Source of the DNA: Azadirachta indica
Lineage: Eukaryota; Streptophyta; Magnoliopsida; Sapindales; Meliaceae
DNA: 64,000 nt
Direction: 5' to 3'
NCBI GenBank assembly: GCA_022749755.1
Contig: CM040442.1
Location: 11,320,457 to 11,384,456, forward strand
Within the stretch, counting starts at the first letter, position 1. Every line of letters begins with the position of its first letter. The position numbers and the translations under genes were made by a program. Under the pieces are notes generated by a model. That model worked only from the letters and a program-made list of their open reading frames with translations. It was not told where the DNA came from and searched no databases. Below are positions 12,681-22,492 of the stretch, in pieces.

Positions 12681-12972
12681 AAGTTCAATTTTAGGTTAGA
12701 AAGTCATATTAAGAAATATTTTGATAGTGATGATATGCTATCCTATAAGGTGGTTAGTGATCATGGTTTAATTTTCTACCTTTAGTTTTCTAGCAAAAAA
12801 AGGAAAAAATTCTAAAAATCTTAAAAAGAAAAAAGAAAATCTAAGAAATGTAATCTAATTGTTGAGGGTTACTGTTCAGAGGATAGTTTACAGACACTGT
12901 TAACAAGGTCGTAGCAAATAATGGTTCATGGGTCTTTGGTTTTTGATATGGTTGTTCGTTTGTCTACTACTA

Positions 12973-13228
12973 CTCACCTATAAAAGGCACTCTTCACCTA
13001 TAGAAAGGCATTATCAATATTCTTTACTTATAGAAAAGCATAGTTAGTATTCTTTGCCTAGAAAAAAAAAAAGGCACAATCAGTACTCTTCGGTTAAAAA
13101 AAGCATAGTCAGTATTATTTTCCTAGAAGAAAAAAGCATAGTTAGTGTTATTTGCCTATGGAAGGCATAGTCAGTATTGGTTTACAGAAGGCACAAACAG
13201 TATTACTTGCCTCTTGAAGGCACAAATG
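12973..13228 (+). repeat. Hairpin-bearing tandem repeat in the TRIM interior
   Basis: About eight or nine imperfect units of 20-40 bp fit the pattern TTGCCTATRGAAGGCATAGT followed by CAGTATTC. Several units carry a small stem, clearest at 13153-13167 (TGCCT-ATGGA-AGGCA) and 13208-13222 (TGCCT-CTTGA-AGGCA). The array fills much of the space where an autonomous element would carry genes. Confidence 0.8.
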
Positions 13229-13345
13229 GTGTCCTCTTATTTTTTTGATTGCTTTTCGACACTACTATTGTTTTGAGATTTTCTTCTCAATTAGTATTAA
13301 CTTCCAAACTCAAACTTGTTGTACCATTTTGAGTTTAAAGGGGAG

Positions 13346-13566
13346 TGTTAGAATTAAAATTAAACTTATTTAGTTTTACTCGGTTTAATCTTATTAAGTA
13401 TATTTATAATTTAAGTGTTATTAGTTTTTTCCTAATTTGTTAAGGATTTCTACCTTTATAAGGATTTTAATTTATGTTGCTTTATTATTTTAGCCTAAAT
13501 AAAGGCATGTCATGTACTTAATTTATAATTCAAGTGAGATTCAATATAATTTTATTTTCTTCAACA
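13346..13566 (+). repeat. TRIM right LTR
   Basis: A 221-bp LTR preceded by the polypurine tract at about 13334-13345 and followed by the CAAAT target duplication. Confidence 0.9.
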
Positions 13567-14048
13567 CAAATGTCATGGGATTTGATCTTTACTCTCGATA
13601 CTTGTTCTAGGCCCTTGAAGTGATTGAACTTGATCAGAAAATTCAACTGGTCCTTGAGCTTGATGGTCATTGTACGATGTGTTTGTGATCCAAATGGAAA
13701 TCATTTGATAAGAAGTGCATAAAACCTGTCCTTACAGATAAAATTGGCTTTATTATTTCTACTTTCAAAGTCATGCTGCCACATTTCCTATTCATCTATA
13801 TGGTTGTCTTGTCATCCAAGTAAGGAACCTTAATTTGTTTAGTTTGAATGCTTCAAGTTTTATTCCTAAGAATAGGAAAGATAAGTCCTATTTTGTTTAT
13901 CATGTAATTTGAAACTATTATATGTTTGATTTTTAATAGAGTTTAGGAGCATTTTTCAGATGAGGAAGAAGGTCAATGCATAGTGGATGAGACCTTGGAA
14001 TCTGCTCCTAGTCAGACCCAATATCAGCATTGCAACTATGTGACCTAG

Positions 14049-16675
14049 GTTGGTTTTTTGCTACTTTTTGAGTGCTACTTGCTTAATTCTTTTATTGTAG
14101 GCACCTCTAAGTGTCAATTATTTCCTTCCTAACTCCTCTTTTTTTTTTTTTTTTTTTTTTTTGGAGGGTGGGGGGCGTGGTTGGGGTTGAAGGGGGAGGG
14201 TAAGTAACAAAATAGAAAAATAAAAATAAGCACATAGCTTATACTGTTTCTTGTAGAGCTTAAAAATAAGTTGTCATCGGTCAAAATGTTCTATTTTTCG
14301 GGCTTCTTGGTCCTACCTCCAAATAGCTTCTTGTTGTATATGCCTCGCGCACCTTCGAACCATTTGACTAGCAAGCTCATTTTTTTGGATTCGACCTATA
14401 GAGTTTTGTAAGGTTTTAGCAACTGGATGTTTATGATAGAGGATTCTCTATTAGTTGATTGGTGGATCTACAATAAGATTGTTTGTATAGGTAGCTGGTC
14501 CAAAGATGGATTGGTGGAAGGAGTAACAATATCATACATATCAACTTTAATATCGAGTCTGTTCCTTGAGCTAATTTGTTTTTTAATAAGAAATTATTGG
14601 ATACCCTTTTGTTGCCTCCAATAAATAAAGATGGAAATGCTAAGCATTTAATCTTGTTAAGTCTAGTTTTTAGTTTTCTTTATCACCCCTTGTTGCATTC
14701 CAATACCAACATTGAAAATGAAAATAGAGAAAAAAGGAAGAAAGCTCATGGTTGTGTTCTCCTCAATTGGAGGATTATGATGCAAATTTTTTGAGAAGCA
14801 TAAATATAATATATACATAAACTTACTCGTGTCTCTTAGTTTCTTGAAAATTGGTTAAATTTTCCGAAATTTATACAAATTGGTTAACATTTTAGGAGGA
14901 ACTTAATGTTCTCAAGCTCTTCTTCATTAAAGTAGTTCAAGTAGGCCAAAAAAAAAAATGCTATCCTTATAAAAGGTCAAAACAATATAAAGTCCTCAAA
15001 GATAATCTAATACATTTGTGTACTTAAAAACTCTAAAACTAGCATCCTTGTCTTCTCTTTAAATGTGTTTTTTTTTTTCTAGTTCTGATAAGAAAGGAAA
15101 AGAGCTTTTATTGGTGATGAAAGCTAAATTACAAATTTTGTGTAGAAAACAGTTCCCTAAATCAAGCATTCAATGGACACGATAACAACAAGGTTTCTTG
15201 ATTAAGAATAATGGATTAAAAATCCTCAAACTCAATAACGGAGGTCTACTAGGAAACTAGTGACAAAAACAAAAGATTGATGTTTCCTCAACAAATCATC
15301 TTAAAGAAATCGCTTTTTGCTTGCAGCATCGAAAAATAGCTTAAATTGTGCATTTCTATGAGACTGTAAAACCTTTACCAAAAACATAAAGTTCTTTAGA
15401 AATTAGAAGGCTGCATGAAATTTTATGGTGGCTATGCATGGCTGGTTTCTTAGAATTTGTGAACATAGTATTATTGAAGTGATGAGGAATGGAAAAAAAT
15501 AGAAGAAAAGAAAGGGAGAATAAAGAAGAAAGTAGAGAGAGTAGAGAGAAGAAGAATAAGGAGCTAAAAAACAGAAGAAAAGAAGGGAGAAGAAAGAAGA
15601 GAGCAGAGAGAGTAAAGAGGAAAGGAAGAATGGGGAGATGGATAGCATAAGCATGACTGAATGAAATATTTTTAGATTTTATTCATTCTTCTACCTTTTT
15701 TATTGCATTAAAGCCCTTTTAGAGACTTTTACAACTTGGAAAAAGATAAATATAATTTAGATAAAAGAATCTAAATAAGCAATACATCAAATTAGATATC
15801 TGCTTGAAATAGTAAAATAAAGCCAGCTAAAGGTATAGGTTATGTTAATCTTGGTGATGTATCCCTAATATTACTAAATTTGCTTAAATAGACCTGAAGG
15901 CTTGATCAAATTAGTAGTGCTGCATAAATATGCTCATTCTTTCACTAAAGGTGAAGGATCCGATTTTAAACTTGAAGTTCAAGCCCCTTTAGTTAGCCTT
16001 AAACCTTTTTAAATCTATTGTTAATAAATTTAAAACCATGTTGGGATGGAGAAAACTATAAGATATTGGTTTAAAGAGAGAAAACACCATTCTCTGTCAT
16101 TATCTTGATAACTTTGTGAATGTTATTGGCCACTTTGATTTTTTCTTCATTATTTCTATTTGTTTTCATTTTTTTTCTAGGATTTAGTGCTTTTTAGATT
16201 ATTGAGGGGTGTTTTGTACTTCTCATCTGTTTCTCTCTATGTAGGTTATCCTTAAAGGATTTCTTTTACTTGCTCGTATTCCTGCTTCTTTCATCAAATT
16301 ATTTTGCTTCTTATTAACCAAAAGAATGAAAAAAAAAGGTGGACCAAGACACCCTTTAGGTTCTGTCTGTGGTCATCCTCTTTTTTTCTTAAGTTGAGCA
16401 TCCAAGACTAAAGATGTACTACTATTAGTTGCTTTTATTTGATACTTGTCTTGTGAAATCTAGGGCTTTATTATGATTAGGCTATATGTACTTTCAAGTA
16501 GTACTTTATGAATGGTTTTGGCTTTGGGTTCAGTTGGTCCAAGTGATTATTTGTTTAGAGTTTACTTGGTGGCTAAAGTACAACATGTGGTTTCTATTGT
16601 TTTTGCATTTTGCTCCTGAAATTATTCTTATGGTTTCACTGAAATTAACATTGAGATAAGTTGTGCTACTCACAG
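14049..16675. other. Long intron of the Pumilio pseudogene, no gene seen
   Basis: Non-coding sequence lies between the last two recognisable Pumilio exons. It contains a poly-T run at about 14140-14161 followed by a G-rich tract and short unassigned ORFs near 14430-14790. The exons on both sides collinearly encode neighbouring PUF repeats, so this is an intron, possibly enlarged by an unrecognised insertion. Confidence 0.45.
15480..15640. repeat. GA-rich low-complexity tract
   Basis: A purine-rich stretch of GAAGAAAGAGAG-like words. It is partly an imperfect duplication: the AGAAGAAAAGAAAGGGAGAA type block occurs at about 15502 and again at about 15573. Confidence 0.7.
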
Positions 16676-16870
16676 CATGTTTTACAGAGAGGAAAGCCCA
16701 ACGAGAAAAGTCGAATTATTAGCAAATTGACTAGGAAAATTGTACAGATAAGTCAGCATAAATATGCTTGAAATGTTGTTGACAAATGTTTGGAGTTTGG
16801 TGATAGTGCTGAATAAGAGCTTATGATTGACGAGATTTTTGGGTAATCTGAAGAAAATGACAATTTATTG

Positions 16871-18029
16871 GTAAGTAAAAGTGAAAGCATATATTTCATG
16901 GTTTACTACTGGAACTTACATTGACACTTGAAAATATTCATTCCAGTATTTTTGGTTGGGTTATCTGTTAGGTGTATTGTTCAGATAAACCAAAAGCTAG
17001 TTGATATAGCTCCAAATATGATCAATAGAAAAGAGAGAAAAAGAACAAGAAGAAGAAATGGAAGACAACATAACTTTATTCAATAATTTCGATTTTTATC
17101 TCTAGAATTGAAATTAATGCCCTATTTACAATGGCAAAAACCATAAATAAAAGAGAATAGAAATTTATTTACAACAAGAAAATAGAAATCCTACCGATGT
17201 AGCACCAAATTAGAAGAAAAGAACGGGGGGAGAATTAGAGACAAAGGGGACGAATTTAGTGAGAATTAGTGCTAAGAATACTAATTCAATGATCAATGTC
17301 CAACTGCTGGAAACAATCAAGTCTTGCCCTCATTTATAGCTTGTTATCTTAATGAAATAAGAAACCTAATCCTACTCGAGGTAACAACGAACCCATAACC
17401 ATCTATGCTAGGGAAAACCAAATTTCACATGGTAATACTAGAATTCCTAAATAAACAATGAAAAGAAACATAGCTTCTTAGAATATAAGGTCAAAATTAG
17501 TCCTTTCTTTGACACTAAACATATATCCATAGCTCTTATAGCTCTGTACATCATGTACTCTAACATGAGCAAGAAAAGTCAAACTAACTAAAATAGATTC
17601 CCCAAACAAGACTCTAATAGAACACTTAAGCTTAATCTAACAAAATAAGTAAAATGAAAAATAATGAAAAGATAACCTAAAACTAGCCTTGCTCATTGAT
17701 CTGGACATGTATGTCAAATATTGTCCCAGGTAGACCCAAAACTAGTTTTCCATGATCAATGGATTGTATTGCCTTAACATAAACTATTTTATGTTTTTTT
17801 TCTTTTGATTCATTGTTGGAATGTTAACAATTTATGTTGTTCAACAATGGAAGGCTGACGTGTTTTGTGCTATATTATTTTAAGATTTAGTACATAGAAT
17901 TTAACTATAAGTGCATGGTAGTTGGATCCCTAATTGTCTCTGTTAGGCATTAAGACTCTTACAGTGAGCAGTTGACTCGAAGTCATTTGCATATGCCTTA
18001 CTGTTCATCAAAATCAATTAATTGTATAA
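16871..18029. other. Non-coding DNA, possible solo LTR on the minus strand
   Basis: No coding region is seen. From about 16970 the sequence starts TGTTAGG, and read on the minus strand it contains a pyrimidine-rich tract and AATAAAGTTATGTTG, reminiscent of an LTR's U5 end. No second end or target duplication was found. Positions 17552-17635 recur at 51995-52077. Confidence 0.3.
17552..17635 (+). repeat. Dispersed repeat, copy 1
   Basis: This block contains ACGAACAAGAAAAG-like and AAACAAGACTCTAATA words. It is similar over roughly 85 bp to 51995-52077 in the same orientation, 34 kb away. It is presumably part of an interspersed transposon family that I cannot name. Confidence 0.65.
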
Positions 18030-19376
18030 GGGCAACTTCTCATTTTCCACTTATTAGTCTCAAACCTATTATATTTCCCCCATATTAGATAAAAATGTCC
18101 AAAAACTTCTCTGCCAATACTTTTTTCTGTTAACTTTTAATGAATTTCCAGATTTACTCCTATTAATTCAGTTTCAATTTGGAAATTAAATTAAACTGGA
18201 CTGGCTTATATAAAATTTTGAAAACGTTAGATATTATGGTGGCTTAAACCCTTGCATTCTAATGCAAAAGTTCAAAAGTTTAACTACTAAGCCCAGTTAA
18301 ATATTAGTAATTATTTGTAATCGGTAATAAATATACTTTTTGCACATAATTATTATCGTGCATATTTATAAACTAAAATTGATTTATAAAATTCATGGAG
18401 AAGAATATTTGTTTTGTAATATTAAATTTAATAAATACAAATCAATTTATAAAATTATAGTTAACAAATTTATATTTAATTATTTCAAATGATTTGTTTA
18501 ATTTTTTTACTAAAAATTATTAGTTTAATCTCATATAAAATTATTATTAGTTTAATATTATAAAATAAAAATTCTTCTCTCTAATTTTTATAAATCAATT
18601 TTAGTTATAAATTCATATTTAATTTTTTAATATTAAAAGATAACGAATGAATTTAATTTTTTTGACTTGTTATTTTAATTTCCACATTTCAAATTATTAG
18701 TTATATTTCATACAAAATTATTATTAGTTTAATATCGCAAAATAATTTTTTTATAATTTTTATAAATTGTTTTGAGTTTACAAATTTGTATGCAATTTTC
18801 AATGTTACAAATTAATTATTAGTTTAATTTTTCTTCAATTTTTTTACTAAAAAAAAAAATATAATGTTAATTTGAAAAATAAAATAAAAATTTTAGTTTA
18901 ATTTTATAGAACATAATTATTAATTTAATTTCAAAAAATTATATAATCTAATGTATGACATATTACATTCAAAAGGTATATATATTACTAGTTACAAATA
19001 ACAACAAAAATTTAAGTTGGCTTAGTGGTTAAATCTCTACACTTTTGTATTAGAGTACAAGGGTTGAAGCCACTACAATGTTTATATTCGATAGGTCTGG
19101 TTCGGTTTCATTTCAAATTTCGAACCAAACCAATAGGGGTAAATCTAAAAATTTATTAAAAGTTAACTAAAGAAAGCCTTTTTAAATTATATATTCGGTT
19201 AATCTGGTTCGCTTTCATTTCAAATTTTGAACCAAACCAATAGGGTTACCCCTATTTGAAAATTTATTAAAAGTTAACAGAAAAAAGCAATGGCAAGGGG
19301 GTTTTTGGACATTTTTATCTAATAGAGGGGAAATGTAGTAGGTTTGGGATTAGGAAATGGTAAATTAAAATTAGCC
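18030..19376. mobile_element. Foldback element with ~270-bp terminal inverted repeats
   Basis: The left arm (18030 to about 18305) and the right arm (about 19012-19376) are reverse complements along their length. Matching blocks are ATTAGATAAAAATGTCCAAA near 18084 against the reverse of 19302-19321, TTCTGTTAACTTTTAAT against 19268-19285, and GGTGGCTTAAACCCTTGCAT near 18238 against 19050-19075. The ends are GGGCAACTT and the reverse of AATTAGCC. The right arm also has a tandem duplication of a GGTTCG...CGAACC block (near 19096 and 19206). The centre (18306-19011) is AT-rich and non-coding. Long TIRs suggest a Mutator-like non-autonomous element, but no matching target duplication was found. 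Confidence 0.8.
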
Positions 19377-22300
19377 ATTACCATCATCAATGCATTTTCT
19401 TTTTCTGTGGAATCATCACTAACACCTTTATATGCATTCTGTTATAACTAGCACAATGTAACATCCATTATAACCATTCACAAATGTTCATCATCTAATC
19501 AGTAAGTTGCTCAATATGAAGTCTTTCCTTCATAGCACTACCAACATCACCATTTCTCTGATATACGACATCATTGCATATGCATGTGTTTTTTCTTTCC
19601 CACTCTTTTAGTTCAATGTAGCCCTTAGTGAATACATTTTGTGTTTTCATATTAATAAAAATTTGTGGTTCTATAAAGTTGTTTGCTTCATATTATTGTC
19701 ATCTCCAACAATTACCGTTTACGAGATTCCTGATATCATCATATTACTATGTCACATACATTGTTTTACTTATATATCAAACATAGAATTTACTAATGGC
19801 ATTCTATTTTTGTTCCACATTAACGTAGATTCACATAGTTCTAATTTTATTGTTATTATTATCTTTTATTATCTACAACATGCTGAAAATTTTTGGAAGC
19901 CTAATATCCTTAAGCTTATCTTTTTCTGTTTATATACTTGGAAATGATGTTTCTTGGGGCAAAGTATTGTCTTCTTGTTGTTGTTGCTTGTACTTATGCA
20001 ATATACTAGACTCTTGATAATTTTTATTTCGTAAAGCAAGTACTGTTGCTATTAATGTGAATTCATGTAGTTCTAATCTTTTAATTAATTTTATATCATC
20101 TGTTGTATGGTAACAATTCAAAGCCTATTATACATATGCTGCAATATTCCTTTTCTTCTATTTACACATGGTGAAATAATGTTTTCTTGGGACATTGTTG
20201 GTTGCATTTTATGCAATATGTAAGACTCTTAAAAATGATTATCCTGTATTACAAGTGCTGTTGCGAATGTGAAAACAAAAAGAAGTTAAAGTATAACTTG
20301 TTTGATCTGTTTGCAGATGTAAACGATTTGTTTTCAAGATTTCAACGTCCATGCTGCATTCATTCTAGTAATTGAATTGAAAGCAAAATGCACTAATGTT
20401 GATTTTCTGAAATGCAGAAAGTCAAGCCTTAGAAACATCAGATACTTGGAACTGGATACAACAATTGATTAGAATTTACTGAACACACTAGCTTTGTGGG
20501 AAATCCTAACTTATATGTTCTAATGGAAGGAAGTCTTGGAGGAGCAGAAAAGCATTCATTCTTTGCAAGAAAAATATGCCACTCTGATGGTCTGATTCTG
20601 ATAAAATTATCAAATTGATAGTTATAATGATAATGAGATGATAGTATACATATTATATGTGATATATGTATTTATGTCTATAAATTATCTCTAAAGTGTG
20701 TTTATGTAATACCTGTGTATAAATATAATTTATGGTGAGTGATTGATCTATATTTAGTAAATGGTATTGCTTTGGCTTGCTTTCCTGAATTTATGGATCC
20801 TTGGATTATTTGTTTCTTTTTGTAGTTTTCATATATAGAAATTGGGATCTTGAGATTATTTTATTTCAAAGTTTCCTTTCATTTTCATTTTTCTCAAAAC
20901 TGGGAAAATGCTTGTTGGATAATTGTCTTTTTGAAAAGAATTTATAAAGTAGAAAATAATGTTTTATAGTTCAACTACACAGTAAAAGTAAGTTTTCATT
21001 ATAAAATAAAACAAAAGTTATAATGAAATTGCATATAACTTATTATTCTAATGACATTGCATTTTATAATTAAAGTTATAAATAAGTTTAGAATTTCTTA
21101 TTATTCTAATTTAATTAATAAAAAAAAAAGCGTTACATATATTAGAGTTTAAATAAAAATAGTATAAATGGAAGATAATATAGAGGATAATATCGGTAGA
21201 ATGCTTGGCGTCTTCTAATGTTTTTTTTTTTCTTTTATTTGCTATATTTGAAAATCTTTAAATTAAGATATTTTACAACTAGTTATTTTTAATTGGTGAA
21301 ATTAAATTTAACATATGTAATTGATTCATAATTAATGTTTAATGTAATACAATTAATGTAGATGTAATTTTAAGTGTTAAAAAATACTGGTTTATATATG
21401 ATATAAAAAAAGATCATTATCCTTTCCATTTAAAAATTTAAATTAATTAGACTAATTATCATATGATATTAGCAATTTTTTTGTTTTTGGCATTGAAGTT
21501 GGGTTTGGGTTTACGGCCCAACATATAAATCTTCATGATATATTATTTGAGTTAGCAAGTCATGTAAACTCTTATGATGTATAATAATTAGGATATCTAT
21601 ACTTTTTTCTTTTTTAGATTATGGCTGGAATAAGACATTTATACTTGAAAGTATTACCGGAGAGTCATTATATTTTATTTCATTATTTTCTGTGACATCA
21701 TTAAATTAACTACATGAAAGACAACAGATTAAGAGTTGTATGATCAATTTAATGACTCTTATTAACACATCAAATTCTTGCTAGATATATAAAGGACAGA
21801 CAGAAATAATTAAAGAGATTTGTTTCAAAAAGTAAAAATTAATAAGAGTTTGAGTAATAATAAAACAAACATTTGAACAATAAATTAAAATATAAAAGAT
21901 ATTAGATTATTTTGCTTAATCCATTTAATAATTGTATTACATTAGTAAATTCCATTTTCAACCTAATTAAATAGGTTGTGTCAACTTAAAATTTTGTGAT
22001 ATTTTTCTTGGATACACATGAACTTGACACATGAATATGAATTTCTACAATTAAAAGAATTAAGTAAACAAAGATATACAATTATTTCTCATTCAAATAT
22101 TAAAGGCATCAATGGGATCATATCCTTACTTCTATTAAGGGTACAAGAATCTACTTTACTTTTCTCTATTTATTATTTGCATTACTCTCTTCCATACTTT
22201 GCTTGTTGAATATGCAATGAATTTGTTAAAGTAGCAGCAAATATATTTATTGTATATAGTTGGCTTAGATGATACACCATTTAATGAATTAAACAATGAA

Positions 22301-22492
22301 AATAGCTTGGAGAAAGAGAAAGAGATATACATAAACTAACATCTAGGCAAAGGATTACTTTACTTTGCTCATTAGATGATATATTCCTTGTCAGTTGTTT
22401 TCTATATTATATATAAAGATTTCAAAAATTGTCAAAAAACACAATCAATAACTCAGTTTTTTTCAAACTTTGTCATTCAATTACCATACAAT
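19377..22492. other. Intergenic DNA upstream of the CNL pseudogene
   Basis: No gene is supported. About 19760-20290 holds two or three degenerate copies of a roughly 200-bp block sharing TATGCAATATRYTAGACTCT and a TAGTTCTAAT-like word. The remainder is AT-rich. The promoter of the CNL gene would lie just before 22493, but I cannot define it. Confidence 0.45.

Larger units (their letters stand above)
12447..13566 (+). mobile_element. TRIM-type non-autonomous LTR retrotransposon
   Basis: A complete small element of 1120 bp. The LTRs are 222 bp (12447-12668) and 221 bp (13346-13566); both start TGTTA and end CA. The 5-bp target duplication CAAAT is present at 12442-12446 and 13567-13571. Directly after the left LTR, TGGTAGTAGAGC resembles the plant initiator-Met primer site TGGTATCAGAGC. 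The polypurine tract AAAGGGGAG ends at 13345. The interior (677 bp) has no gag or pol; instead it has an array of short hairpins. The LTRs differ at many positions, so the insertion is old. It lies in a Pumilio pseudogene intron. Confidence 0.92.
10819..16870 (+). pseudogene. Pumilio/PUF RNA-binding protein gene, decayed, copy 2
   Basis: Relic of a plant Pumilio gene, a family that binds 3' UTRs and represses mRNAs. Exons I can place: 10819-11355 (N-terminal region with SFNIRSAGVSTEE, SYVDPLHMQYFQLPFGDVYG, then SFLEELKSDNAQKFDLSDIAE), about 11432-11583 (DQYDSRFI, then DDFGNYVIQK), 11701 to about 11796 (FFEHGSPEQRR, LRMYGC), 13611-13819 (ALEVIELDQKIQLVLELDGH, KIGFIISTF), about 13941-14048 (DEEEGQCIVDETLESA) and 16676-16870 ([30 protein letters not shown]). 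Stops at 10944, 11049, 11166 and in the last exon, plus frameshifts near 11150 and 11545, show it is dead. The last PUF repeats and C terminus were not found. A TRIM element occupies the third intron. Confidence 0.88.

Noticed and set aside
15403..15654. Minus-strand open frame rich in Ser, Leu and Phe
   Set aside because: It reads the GA-rich low-complexity tract in reverse; the composition alone explains it.
18021..19385. Target duplication of the 1.35-kb foldback element
   Set aside because: The 9-bp flanks (ATTGTATAA and ATTACCATC) agree only in the first three bases, so no duplication is claimed.
19639..20375. Short open frames upstream of the CNL locus
   Set aside because: They overlap degenerate repeats and have no recognisable domain; not enough to call genes.
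20400..20600. Possible last Pumilio exon
   Set aside because: I looked for the final PUF repeats and C terminus here and found no YGKHIV-type or similar motif.
22376..22492. Upstream extension of the CNL frame
   Set aside because: The frame is open further upstream, but RGA-type proteins begin at the MADAIVSS methionine, and the extension has no family likeness.
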